Part shown: positions 27,855 to 38,613 of the stretch, in pieces | Position numbering within the stretch: position 1 is the first letter of the stretch | Layout: each line of letters opens with the position of its first letter | From: Salinisphaera sp. | Lineage (GTDB): Bacteria > Pseudomonadota > Gammaproteobacteria > Nevskiales > Salinisphaeraceae | Assembly: GCA_027858915.1 (NCBI GenBank) | Contig: JAQIBT010000111.1 | Location: 62,001 to 126,000 of the forward strand | DNA: 64,000 bases | Direction: 5' to 3' | Position numbers and translations under genes: made by a program | Notes under the pieces: model-generated | Database searches by the model: none | What the model saw: the letters and a program-made list of their open reading frames with translations, nothing else | Told to the model about the DNA's origin: nothing

Positions 27855-28238
27855 TCAGTTGTCGCGGTATAACGCAATCAATCGCTGCGCTATCTTTTCG
27901 GGCGCGGCAGTTTTCTCGAATACCGGCCGACAACACCAGGCTTCAGGCAGGTTTTGAGCGCTGAAACCGGTGAGAAAAACAAACGGAATGGCCTGGGCCG
28001 CGAGCGCTTCTGCAGCCGGGTAGACCGGGCCGTCGGCAAGCGTGACGTCGAGTAGAGCGATGTCAAACGCCTGTATTTTCAGCAACGTCAGAATTTGCTC
28101 GCAGCGGGCTGCCTTGAACACGCGACAACCGTAGCTCTCGAGAAAAAAAGTAAGCGCTCCACTAATCGCCATACTGTCCTCGGCCAGGAGAAGCCGACAG
28201 CCCTTGAGCGCGTCAATATCGGACGGCGGTCGAATCAT
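27855..28238 (-). CDS. Second receiver-only protein, paralogue of the 27311 product
   Basis: 127 residues. It aligns along its length with the preceding receiver (LLLAEDSMAIS, IALLDVTLADGPVYPAAEAL, IPFVFLTGFSA), so a local duplication that was inverted is likely. The Lys is kept but the Lys-Pro is altered (VFEKTAAPEKI) and the acidic pair reads AEDS, so phosphorylation kinetics may differ. It is read convergently towards the kinase operon, from its own promoter between 28239 and 28476. Confidence 0.85.
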   Translation of the reverse strand: MIRPPSDIDALKGCRLLLAEDSMAISGALTFFLESYGCRVFKAARCEQILTLLKIQAFDIALLDVTLADGPVYPAAEALAAQAIPFVFLTGFSAQNLPEAWCCRPVFEKTAAPEKIAQRLIALYRDN

Positions 28239-28476
28239 ACATTTCTACACTCCGCGACTGCGTATGGCCGCGCCATCAACGCACTATGGGCCAGTATGCC
28301 CCTTGATTGTCAAATCACCTGCACGTACCGCGGGCCGGCCGTCGAGAAACAGGTGGCGGTCGAGGTTCTCAACTCCCCTGCGGTTCAATCGCGCATCCCC
28401 TGGGCTACCGAGTGCGTGCTAGATTCGCGAATACATATGCTATAGAACACCCGCGTCACCCCCGGGACCTGCCAAA

Positions 28477-29523
28477 ATGGAAAAACTATCTGGCCGACAA
28501 ACATTCGAAGCGACCGCGACGCGGGGCATGCTCGCCCTGCCCGCGGCGATGCTGCGTATCCTGGCAGGCCAGCCGGTGGTTCGCGACGGGCTGACGCTCG
28601 ACGTGCAGTGTCAGATGTTGTTGAAGATGATGCGGATGCGCGGCGTATCTCTGGGCGGCACCGATGTGGCGACCGAGCGTCGTCGGATGAACGCTCAGTC
28701 GCGCACGCTTGAACCGCGGGCCCAGCACGAGCTGCGGGTAGAGTCGCTGACTGTGGCGGGAGGCGCCGGTTCGATTCCGGCTCGACGTTACACCCCTGCC
28801 CGATGCCCTACGCCCGCTCCGGCGGTCGTGTTCTATCACGGCGGCGGATTCGTCATCGGATCGTTGGATTCACACGATGGCATCTGCCGGGCGCTGGCCG
28901 AACAGGCGCAATGCGTTGTGATTGCGGTGGATTATCGTCTTGCGCCCGAACATCCGGCGCCGGCAGCATCGGACGACGCGATCGCGGCATTCCGGGACAT
29001 CGTCGTACGGGCAGACGAACTGGGGATCGATGCGGCACGTGTCGCGGTAGCCGGCGATAGCGCTGGCGGCAATCTGGCGGCGGTAGTGTCCCAGCAAACG
29101 CTAACTGATGCGCGACCGCCCTGCTATCAAGTACTGTTTTATCCAGCGGTTGATTTTGCCGATGACAAGCCGTCGAAGGATATTTTTGCGCGCGGTTTTC
29201 TGTTGGAGAAAGCGTCCATGGACTGGTTTCAGGCGCATTATCTGGCGGACGGATTCGACGACCGCGACCCGCGCGTATCACCGCTGTACGGCGACGTGGC
29301 GGACGTAGCACCCGCGTTGATTATCACCGCCGGGTTCGACCCTCTGCGCGACGAAGGCGAAGCTTATGCTCAAAAACTGGAGGCCGCCGGCGTTGCCGTG
29401 ATCCATCGGCGCGAGTCGGGGCTTATCCATGGTTTCCTGAATTTTTCCGGCGGCGTGGAGCGCGGCGATCAGGCGCTCGATGAGGCGGCCAGCGATCTGC
29501 GAAAGGCTTTCAGAATCGACTGA
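28477..29523 (+). CDS. Alpha/beta hydrolase, hormone-sensitive-lipase-type esterase
   Basis: 348 residues. HSL-family motifs are complete: HGGGFVIGSLDSHD (oxyanion hole), VDYRLAPEHPAPAASDD, GDSAGGNLAAV (nucleophile Ser), GFDPLRDEGEAY (Asp) and GLIHGFLNF (His). Such enzymes hydrolyse short acyl esters in the cytoplasm. There is no signal peptide; the N-terminal ~80 residues form the usual cap. It stands between divergent/convergent neighbours, so it is probably monocistronic. Confidence 0.9.
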   Translation: MEKLSGRQTFEATATRGMLALPAAMLRILAGQPVVRDGLTLDVQCQMLLKMMRMRGVSLGGTDVATERRRMNAQSRTLEPRAQHELRVESLTVAGGAGSIPARRYTPARCPTPAPAVVFYHGGGFVIGSLDSHDGICRALAEQAQCVVIAVDYRLAPEHPAPAASDDAIAAFRDIVVRADELGIDAARVAVAGDSAGGNLAAVVSQQTLTDARPPCYQVLFYPAVDFADDKPSKDIFARGFLLEKASMDWFQAHYLADGFDDRDPRVSPLYGDVADVAPALIITAGFDPLRDEGEAYAQKLEAAGVAVIHRRESGLIHGFLNFSGGVERGDQALDEAASDLRKAFRID

Positions 29524-29534
29524 CTGGCGCCCAA

Positions 29535-29975
29535 TTACTGGCTGGGCGGTGCCACCGCTGACTGGAGCTCCTTGGCATCGAGCATCCCGTCGTGGTTGGT
29601 GTCCAGCCGATCGAAATACGGAGCCATGGCGGCCAGATACTCGCTTTTCGACACCTGGCCGTTGCCGTCCTTGTCCATATTCGAAAACCAGCGGTGAATG
29701 GCTGATTTTCGACGCGCCAGCTCGTTGGGTTTGGCCCCCTTCGGCGCCGGCGGCTGCGAGGCAGCAAACTCCTGTTCGCTCAGTGCGTGATCGTGATTCT
29801 TGTCGATACGGTCAAAAGCCCTGCTCTGGGCCTGCCTGGCCTCCTTGCGGCTGACCTTGCCATCGTGATTCGCATCCAGGCCGTTCAGATTGCTTGACGC
29901 AGCCAGCGCCGGCAGCGACAAGCCCAGGCTCAGCAGAGCCGCGACGGCGGCAACGGAAAGTACAGTCCTCGACAT
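29535..29975 (-). CDS. Secreted EF-hand protein
   Basis: 146 residues with a signal peptide ending ALAA. Four calcium-loop sequences fit the DxDxDG pattern: DANHDGKVSRKE, DKNHDHALSEQE, DKDGNGQVSKSE and DTNHDGMLDAKE. It is probably a periplasmic calcium-binding protein. It converges on the esterase gene with 11 bp between the stops. The role of such bacterial EF-hand proteins is generally unknown. Confidence 0.85.
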   Translation of the reverse strand: MSRTVLSVAAVAALLSLGLSLPALAASSNLNGLDANHDGKVSRKEARQAQSRAFDRIDKNHDHALSEQEFAASQPPAPKGAKPNELARRKSAIHRWFSNMDKDGNGQVSKSEYLAAMAPYFDRLDTNHDGMLDAKELQSAVAPPSQ

Positions 29976-30005
29976 GACATCAGCCTGTAAGAAAGTAAGG
30001 GGTTG

Positions 30006-30227
30006 CTAGGCGTCGTCGCGCAGCTCCAGCCGCTGTTCGATACGCTTGATGCGATCTTCCTGCGTTTCCAGCTTCTGACTGTAATGCACGAAGTCGTAGC
30101 GCATTCCGGCGACCTGTTGTTCGATACTGCCGAGCCGGTGTCTTACGTCATCGAACATCTCATCGTGTCGCTTGAGAAGTGCTTGAATCGCTTTCAGGTG
30201 TTCCAGAATCAAACTGTCTTCAGACAT
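30006..30227 (-). CDS. Small coiled-coil protein, function unknown
   Basis: 73 residues, nearly all predicted helical: ILEHLKAIQALLKRHDEMFDDVRHRLGSIE and YSQKLETQEDRIKRIEQRLEL. No motif beyond heptad-like repeats. It lies 30 bp upstream of the EF-hand gene on the same strand, so the two may form an operon. The codon pattern and start look genuine but support is modest. Confidence 0.6.
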   Translation of the reverse strand: MSEDSLILEHLKAIQALLKRHDEMFDDVRHRLGSIEQQVAGMRYDFVHYSQKLETQEDRIKRIEQRLELRDDA

Positions 30228-30327
30228 ATCGCGCTCCTGGCGTTTTGTTCAGTTTAGCCCAACAGGCCCTAGCGTCAGGGATTGGACGGCCCGAGCAGCT
30301 GGTCGTTCCCTGCGGTCGTGTCGGCGG

Positions 30328-32271
30328 TCAGGTCTCGCGATCGCCTCGCTGGTCGAAATAGGTGTCAACGTCGTTGGCCCCGAGCTGCAAGATTTCGATC
30401 GGCTGGCCCTGGTCGTTGAATCGCACATAGCCGATACCGGCATTGTTGACCAGGCGGCGGCTGGTAGCAGAATCGCGGGGATTGCGCGGCGCGACGCGCA
30501 GGCGGCGGCGCTTGGTGAACCAGTTCAGCGGCGAGTGCGGCGAGTACAGCCAGCGGTTGAGCCGGTCGAACCAGACCAGCAACGTTTCGGGAAATTCGTT
30601 CTTGACGCCGGAGCTGGTGATCTGCCAGATCTTCTGCTGTGTCCGTCCCAATCGCAGCGTGACGTCGTAGACGAACGAGTAATGCACGTCGCCCGACAAT
30701 ACGGTGAAGTTCTGCGGCGTGTTGCGGTGGCTGAGAATCTGCAGCATCGCCGTAGCCGCACCACGATGTGCCATCCAGTTCTCGGCATCGACCATCAGCG
30801 GCTTGCCGAACCAGGTGAAGATACGCTGGATATTCTCGATCAGTTTGACGCCGAAGATCGGCGCGGCTGACACAATCACGGCACTGCGACGCCCCATCAT
30901 ATCTATCTGCACCTGGGTAAGTGCTTCCCAGTTCATCAGTCCCGACGGCTGCGAGGGCTTATGCTCGCGGCGCCAGCGATGCATGCGTGTATCGAGTACC
31001 AGTATGGGGGGGTCGCTTTCGATCATGAAATGCCACTGATCGAACTCGAGTAGCGTATCGATCAGCGTATCATGCGTTTGTAGTGTTGGCTGTTGGGCGT
31101 ACTCACGGATCACATCGCCGAGGCGCGCGCGGAACACGTCCGGCCGATTGCCCCAGCCCTGGCATAGCGTATAGGCGATCAGCGCGTTGCCGATGATGCG
31201 GCGCGAAAACGGATGGCCATACACAGAATCCTCCCAATCCGCGGTGAGGTTCCAGTCGTCGGTGACATCGTGATCGTCGAAGATCATGGCGGTCGGTGTA
31301 TTCGCCATCACGCGGCGTGTGGATGCCAGCTCGCTACGGAAGCGATCGATGACCGCCTGTTCCTCGTCGTAGCGTTTGATCAGCGCCTTGTCCTCAAGCC
31401 GGGGGGCTGTTGTCTCGAGCCCGCGCCACGGCGCATCCGACCAGGTCAGCAGGTACATGGCAATCCCCTCGGCGAAGGTGATCAGATGATTGCCAGAGCA
31501 GGCCGAGGTGAAGACCGGTTTGCGGGTACCGCCGAAGAATCGCTCGCGCAGCGCGGTATTCTGTTTCTCCTTCGGCAGTAAATCGTCGCGCAGATAGTAG
31601 GTCTTGTCGCTGGCATAGAGCGCGTCGCTGTCGTCGACCGTAGCGCCGGTCAGATCCTCGGGCCATAGCCCAAGCCGCTCGATCAGCACATGGATCGCCC
31701 GCAGCATCGGGCCGGCCACATCGTCGGCGTATATCTGATCCCCGGTCAGCAGCAGTTGGCCCGGCCATTGCGACGGCGTATGGCGACGGCTGGCGACCCA
31801 GCGATCGGCCCGTGCCATACCGTCACCCGAGGGATGGTGCGGCCGACGGCAGGAGCCGTGCAGCAGATGCTCGAGCGTCGGCCGCAGCACAAAGCGCGGT
31901 CGCCGCTCGTCGGCATAGCGCAGTCCTGGTTCATCATCGGCCAGCGATCGTTGATTTTCGCCGTAGAACAGGTCGTATCCGATCGGCTGATCGGCCACGA
32001 ACGGGGGCCGATCAGCGGCCTCAAGATCGACATCGATCATGACGATCCAGGCGCGCTCACCCACCGGTACGTCGAACCGATGTGCAGCGAGAGCGATCAG
32101 ATCGTCGGGCGTATCAGCGCTGCCATCGTCGTCTCGATACAGGCCGAGCATCAAATCCAGCGGTTCGCTGGTACACAGCCACAGGCTTAGGTGGCGCGAA
32201 TCCATACGTCGGAGAATCGGGCCGGCAAGCACCGGGACGGAATTGGGCGCGGCGGGGACTGCATCGCTCAT
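30328..32271 (-). CDS. PhoD-like alkaline phosphatase/phosphodiesterase
   Basis: 647 residues from ATG 32271 (MSDAVPAAPN); the track's start adds 39 residues that overlap the upstream MFS gene. Metallophosphatase motifs: LTGDQIYADDVAGP, AMIFDDHDVTDDWN and VLSGDVHYSFVYD, which supply Asp/Asn/His metal ligands. No signal peptide, so unlike classical Tat-exported PhoD it appears cytoplasmic. It follows the MFS gene by 40 bp in one operon. I see no Pho box upstream. Confidence 0.85.
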   Translation of the reverse strand: MSDAVPAAPNSVPVLAGPILRRMDSRHLSLWLCTSEPLDLMLGLYRDDDGSADTPDDLIALAAHRFDVPVGERAWIVMIDVDLEAADRPPFVADQPIGYDLFYGENQRSLADDEPGLRYADERRPRFVLRPTLEHLLHGSCRRPHHPSGDGMARADRWVASRRHTPSQWPGQLLLTGDQIYADDVAGPMLRAIHVLIERLGLWPEDLTGATVDDSDALYASDKTYYLRDDLLPKEKQNTALRERFFGGTRKPVFTSACSGNHLITFAEGIAMYLLTWSDAPWRGLETTAPRLEDKALIKRYDEEQAVIDRFRSELASTRRVMANTPTAMIFDDHDVTDDWNLTADWEDSVYGHPFSRRIIGNALIAYTLCQGWGNRPDVFRARLGDVIREYAQQPTLQTHDTLIDTLLEFDQWHFMIESDPPILVLDTRMHRWRREHKPSQPSGLMNWEALTQVQIDMMGRRSAVIVSAAPIFGVKLIENIQRIFTWFGKPLMVDAENWMAHRGAATAMLQILSHRNTPQNFTVLSGDVHYSFVYDVTLRLGRTQQKIWQITSSGVKNEFPETLLVWFDRLNRWLYSPHSPLNWFTKRRRLRVAPRNPRDSATSRRLVNNAGIGYVRFNDQGQPIEILQLGANDVDTYFDQRGDRET

Positions 32272-32311
32272 GCAGCGGATTATAGCGGTCTTTTGTTTGA
32301 TCCGTCCGACC

Positions 32312-33538
32312 TCAAGGCCCTGCCGGAGCACGGTCCAATAGCGACAAACGGATGGTGACGAGCAGTCCAAAGAGGAGCACAAGCGCAATCATCGCGGTCA
32401 CGCCGGCCCAGGCATGGCTGGTCCAGAACACACCGCCCAAGGAGCCGATCACGCTGGAGCCCAGATAATAGCCCAGCAGATACAGGCCGGCTGCATGGCC
32501 CTTGCCGCGCTCGGCCAGCAGGCCAACCCAGCCGCTGGCGGTTGAATGGCCAGCGAAAAAGCCGATGGTGACCAGCGCCATACCGGGCACCACGGCCCAT
32601 AGCGTATCGGGCCACATCACGGCAAGACCAATCGCCATCAGCACGATTGCGAAGATCAGAACCGGCGGACGGCCACTGCGATCAGCAATACGTCCGGCAA
32701 TCGGCGACGTGATGATGCCAAGCATGTAGATGATGAACACCGAGCCGATCGCGCCCTGGCTGAGCGAAAACGGGGCCGCCGACAAGCGATAGCTGATGTA
32801 GTTGTAGACACTGACGAACGAGCCCATCAGCAGAAAGCCACTGAAGAACACCCAGGGCAAGGCCCGATGGCGTATATGTTCGATCACGGGGCCGGCGTGC
32901 TCGCGGATCGACAGGCCGCGGCGTGCGATGAAGTTTTGCGAACGGGGCAACAGCCAGATGAAGATCACCGTAGCCAGTAGACCCAGCGCACCGATGGTCG
33001 CGATGGCCACCCGCCAGCCGGCCAGGTCAGCCACAAACCCGGCAATCACGCGCCCGCTCATGCCGCCGACCGCGGTACCGCCGATATAAAGACCGGTGGC
33101 GGCCCCCAGATCACCGGGTTTGATTTCCTCGGACAGATAGGCAATTGCCAGCGCAGGCACGCCGCCTAGTGCTACACCTTCGAGTGCCCGAGCAATCAGC
33201 AGGGTGCCCCACCCGGGTGCGGCGGCCGCCACGATCGACAGCACAGCCGAGGCGATCAACGAGCCCATCATGATCTGCTTGCGATCGATCGCATCCGACA
33301 TCAGGCCGGCGATGAACAACGTAAACGCCAGCACGCCCGTAGTCACCGACAGCGATAGACTGCTGGTGGCCGCGCTCAGGCCGAACTGCGCCGAGAACAG
33401 CGGCATTAGCGGTTGTACAGCGTACATGGACGAGAACGTTGCGAAACCAGCCGAGAACAGCGCCAGGTTTGCCCGTAGGTAAGACGCTGTGCCGCGTTCC
33501 AGATAGGCTGGCTCGCGAATCGAAGACGATGGGTCCAT
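32312..33538 (-). CDS. MFS transporter (YnfM/arabinose-efflux-like)
   Basis: 408 residues from ATG 33538; the track start at 33568 adds ten residues. Twelve membrane segments are evident. The first loop has the MFS motif-A-like LMSDAIDRKQIMMGS and the second half mirrors it with IAGRIADRSGRPPVLI. It is most similar in pattern to YnfM-type efflux proteins; the substrate is unknown. It leads an operon with the PhoD-like gene. Confidence 0.88.
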   Translation of the reverse strand: MDPSSSIREPAYLERGTASYLRANLALFSAGFATFSSMYAVQPLMPLFSAQFGLSAATSSLSLSVTTGVLAFTLFIAGLMSDAIDRKQIMMGSLIASAVLSIVAAAAPGWGTLLIARALEGVALGGVPALAIAYLSEEIKPGDLGAATGLYIGGTAVGGMSGRVIAGFVADLAGWRVAIATIGALGLLATVIFIWLLPRSQNFIARRGLSIREHAGPVIEHIRHRALPWVFFSGFLLMGSFVSVYNYISYRLSAAPFSLSQGAIGSVFIIYMLGIITSPIAGRIADRSGRPPVLIFAIVLMAIGLAVMWPDTLWAVVPGMALVTIGFFAGHSTASGWVGLLAERGKGHAAGLYLLGYYLGSSVIGSLGGVFWTSHAWAGVTAMIALVLLFGLLVTIRLSLLDRAPAGP

Positions 33539-33661
33539 GCAACTATTGTCGCATCCTGAAGACCGCACAAGTCAGACCGTGATCAATCTTTTTCCAGACC
33601 GTCGAGAGGCGCCGCGCTGAGCAGCGCCGGCCGGAGGGGATTATCAACCATGGGTGTGCCA

Positions 33662-33706
33662 GCAAAGCGGACCCAACCGGACTTGCTGAGTTCGATACGT
33701 AATCAA
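33662..33706. repeat. Third copy of the CTTGCTGAGTT repeat, upstream of typA
   Basis: Shares CTTGCTGAGTT(T/C)GATA..TAATCAAG and flanking ACC-CCGG with the right end of the element before pip (19505-19556). Only one arm is present here. Both this and the pip copy are oriented the same way relative to the downstream gene. Confidence 0.5.
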
Positions 33707-33783
33707 GCCCGACTTTGGTACTAGCCGGGAGCCGCTCTATGGCGGATAATGCCGCGTTTTCGCAACCCCGGATAACCCAGTTC

Positions 33784-35616
<1,833 letters not shown>

Positions 35617-35631
35617 AAACCGCGGCTGAAA

Positions 35632-35654
35632 AACGACGCGCTGACGGCGTCGTT
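35632..35654 (+). repeat. 8-bp hairpin after typA
   Basis: AACGACGC pairs with GCGTCGTT around a 7-nt loop, 16 nt past the typA stop. No T run follows, so it is probably a 3' stability structure ahead of the true terminator. Confidence 0.45.
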
Positions 35655-35674
35655 CGTTAGAATCAATGAACACG

Positions 35675-35699
35675 GCCGGGCCATCATGCCCGGCTTTTT
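35675..35699 (+). terminator. Intrinsic terminator of typA
   Basis: GCCGGGC, loop CATCAT, GCCCGGC, then T5. It ends 15 nt before the next ATG, so the downstream gene must have its own promoter or rely on read-through. Confidence 0.9.
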
Positions 35700-35714
35700 G
35701 TTTCAGGAGTTGTC

Positions 35715-37343
35715 ATGCCAACCCAGAAAAGCCGCTCACGACTGATCGTGCGCGCTGCCCGGCTGTCGGATATTCCCGCCATCAATCGCGTGGTGCAGCG
35801 TGCCTATCCGCGCCTGGACGACTATGCGTTCGACGAGCTGCGCGGTCAGATCAACAACTTTCCACAAGGCCAGTTGGTCGCGGTATACGAAGACGATGTG
35901 GTCGGATACTGCGCCACCATCTGCCTGCCGGAAGCGCAGGTCATGCGCAGCCATACCTGGGACGAGATCACCGGCAACGGCTACGGTTCTACGCACGATA
36001 TCGACGGCGACTATCTCTACGGCTATGAAGTCTGCGTGGATCCGGACGCTCGCGGCCTGCGCATCGGTCGTCGTCTGTATCGCGAGCGCGAAGCGCTGTG
36101 CGTCAAACTCGGTCTCAAGGGCATCGTATTCTCGGGGCGCCTGCCCGGCCTGAAACGACGGTTCAAGCAGTTCGGCAGCGCCGAGGCCTATATCGAAGCC
36201 GTCAGCGACAAACGTATTCGCGACTCGGTACTGTCTTTCCAGCTCTCGCAGGGCTATGAACTATTGGGCGTGATGCCCAATTACCTGCCCGATGACACCG
36301 CCTCGATGGGCTATGCGGCGCATCTGATCTGGCGTAATCCGGAATACAAGTATCGGGAGGATGTAGTCGGCGATTCGCATGTCCATCTGCAGCGGCGTAA
36401 TTCCGTGCGCATTGCAACCGTGCAATACATGCAGCGAGCGGTCGATTCGTTCGACGAGTTCGCCCAGATCGTGACCTACTTCGTTCGCGAGACCGCCGAC
36501 GCCAAATCCGACTTCGTGGTGTTCCCGGAATTGTTCACGGTCCAGCTGCTATCGATCAAGAACGAGGAACTGCGCCATCGGGCAGCGATCTGGCGCCTGA
36601 CCGACTTTCTGGACCAATACCGCGAGCTGATGGCCGATCTGGCAGTCCGCTTCAATATCAACATCATCGCCGGCTCGCACCCCACACAGGTCGGTGAGGA
36701 TCTGCAGAACATCGGGTACGTCTATCTGCGCGATGGCTCCGAGCATATGCAGCCCAAGATCCATCCAACGCCCGGCGAGCGTCATTACTGGAACATTGTG
36801 GGCGGCGATACGCTGGACGCGATCGAAACCGACTGTGGGCCCATCGGCGTGCTGGTTTGTTACGACAGCGAGTTCCCCGAGCTGTCGCGACATCTGGCCG
36901 ACCAGGGCATCAATATCTTGTTCGTACCGTTTTCCACCGAGGATCGCGCGGGATACCTGCGCGTTCGTTATTCAGCCCAGGCGCGCGCGGTGGAGAACCA
37001 GATCTATGTGGCGACGTCCGGCAACACCGGCAATCTGCCTCGTATCCATGCCATGGACATGCACTATGCGCAGTCCTCGATCCTGACGCCCTGCGATTTC
37101 GCCTTCGCGCGCGACGGTATTGCGGCCGACACTACGCCCAACGCGGAGATGGTAGCGATCGCCGATGTACGGCTCGATATCCTTCAGGAGGCCCGCACAT
37201 CTGGCTCGGTCCAGAACATGCTGGATCGCAGACACGATCTGTATCGAGTGCAGTGGAAGCCGCGGCGTCGTGTCCACGCGAAACGCAACGCCAGCGCTGC
37301 CGAGGCCAACCGGGACAGCGCGCGATCGACGTTCGAGTCGTAG
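35715..37343 (+). CDS. Bifunctional GNAT acetyltransferase / carbon-nitrogen hydrolase (nitrilase superfamily)
   Basis: 542 residues; AGGAG lies 6 nt before the ATG. Residues ~10-190 form a GNAT domain (LYGYEVCVDPDARGLRIGRRLYRER). Residues ~228-500 form a nitrilase-superfamily amidase with all catalytic residues: FPELF (Glu), KIHPTPGE (Lys) and LVCYDSEFPE (Cys). A basic tail follows. Proteins with this pairing occur in several phyla; the substrate is not established. The two activities may deacylate and reacylate the same amide. Confidence 0.9.
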   Translation: MPTQKSRSRLIVRAARLSDIPAINRVVQRAYPRLDDYAFDELRGQINNFPQGQLVAVYEDDVVGYCATICLPEAQVMRSHTWDEITGNGYGSTHDIDGDYLYGYEVCVDPDARGLRIGRRLYREREALCVKLGLKGIVFSGRLPGLKRRFKQFGSAEAYIEAVSDKRIRDSVLSFQLSQGYELLGVMPNYLPDDTASMGYAAHLIWRNPEYKYREDVVGDSHVHLQRRNSVRIATVQYMQRAVDSFDEFAQIVTYFVRETADAKSDFVVFPELFTVQLLSIKNEELRHRAAIWRLTDFLDQYRELMADLAVRFNINIIAGSHPTQVGEDLQNIGYVYLRDGSEHMQPKIHPTPGERHYWNIVGGDTLDAIETDCGPIGVLVCYDSEFPELSRHLADQGINILFVPFSTEDRAGYLRVRYSAQARAVENQIYVATSGNTGNLPRIHAMDMHYAQSSILTPCDFAFARDGIAADTTPNAEMVAIADVRLDILQEARTSGSVQNMLDRRHDLYRVQWKPRRRVHAKRNASAAEANRDSARSTFES

Positions 37344-37403
37344 CGGGGATTTTCAGTACCCGATTGACGCGCTCAGCCAGTTCCCCGCCGGCCGTCAGCC
37401 GCG

Positions 37404-38092
37404 TCAACCATTGCGGCTGGTTCTCGGGCTTGCCGGTTTCGGGCACCCGAAGAAGAACAGCGCAAACGCGACCAGCGCAACCGCAGCCAGGAAGAAAAAA
37501 CCGCCGGCATAGCCGATCGCATCCACCACGAAGCCGGCCACGATATTCGATAGCGCAGCGCCAGTGGCGATCGCGGTCGCCACGATGCCTTGAGTAATAT
37601 TATACCGACCGGTGCCGCGCGTTAAGTCAGCAATGATGAGCACGTTGATGACGCCAAAAATACCGTTCGAAATCCCGTCCAGGATTTCGACCGAGACCAG
37701 GTAGTATGGGTTACCGCCCAGCGCGAACAGCACACCACGCAGCGGCAAAAAAGCCAGCGCGATCAGAAACACTGTTTTGCGCCCCCAGTGCACCGAAAAC
37801 CGCCCGGAAAACGCAGCCATCGGGATCATCACGATCTGATACCGGCCATCAAATGACGTTTCCAGTCGACGCGGTCGATCAACGCGCCGGCCGGTGTCTG
37901 GAAAAAAATCGTGGCAATACCCGCGGCTGACAGCGCAATGCCAATCATGCCCGGTTGCCAGTCCAGCGACGTTCGCAGGTAGATCGACAGAAACGGTGCG
38001 ATGCCGCCCTGCACGCCGGCCAGCAGAAAGTTGGTTCCATCCAGGGCAAGCAGGCTGCGACGGGACGGATTGCGGCCCTTCGTTGAGGGCAT
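37404..38092 (-). pseudogene. Frameshifted and internally deleted MFS transporter
   Basis: Two frames carry parts of one MFS protein. The N-terminal part starts at ATG 38092 (MPSTKGRNPSRRSLLALDGTNFLL..., PAGALIDRVDWKRHLMAG) and stops at 37829. The C-terminal part continues in another frame (MIPMAAFSGRFSVHWGRK ... FFLAAVALVAFALFFFG) to 37404. Together they give about 235 residues instead of ~400, so segments 3-6 are lost as well as the frame. It is most likely non-functional; a sequencing error alone would not explain the missing middle. Confidence 0.85.
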
Positions 38093-38613
38093 CGGGGATT
38101 TCCTTGCTGCCTGAAAACGCTGATGTATGGCAAAAAAATGGCTTGGGCCGCGACTGCTGTGGCGCATTATTCGCAGTCGCTCGACACATCGGACTAGGGC
38201 CTGTTGCCGTTTCGTGCGCGACCGCGCCAAGGGCTGTTTTTCGGCAAGACGAGGCGCCAGCAAGTGCCGCGTAGTCATTCTACGCCAGCGCGCTGCAACG
38301 CTGTATTGCCGCATATCGTTATTTTTTGGGCCCTTGTCCCGAAGGGTTGGGCCTCAAATGGCCTCAGACGGCGTTGCAAGTCTTGATCGTCAAGCCACGA
38401 CCGGCGACTCGCGCCTTGCCCGCACGATTACACAGCGCAGACATCGCCATAGGAACTCGACGCTGTGTTGGGAGGTCGATAACATCCATTGGCGATTGAG
38501 GACAGAACAGCAAGCTGGAATCGGCGCGTTCATATCCGGTGGCGTTTTGACCGTGCAGGCTTAGACGCTTTCGTTTTCATAAAACGGCCACCACGAAGGC
38601 CACCGAGGAACAG
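38093..38613. other. 520-bp stretch without a recognisable gene
   Basis: No ORF here looks coding. It contains a copy of the GCCTGTTGCCGTTTC motif also seen at 8654 (38198 onward), which resembles an element end. The last ~40 bp should hold the parA promoter and its ribosome site (GAGGAA before 38614). Next to a broken gene, this looks like a rearranged region. Confidence 0.5.

Noticed and set aside
38127-38564. 145-residue ORF in the gap before parA
   Set aside because: Arg/Cys/Ser-rich, no motif, no ribosome site; looks like a random open frame.
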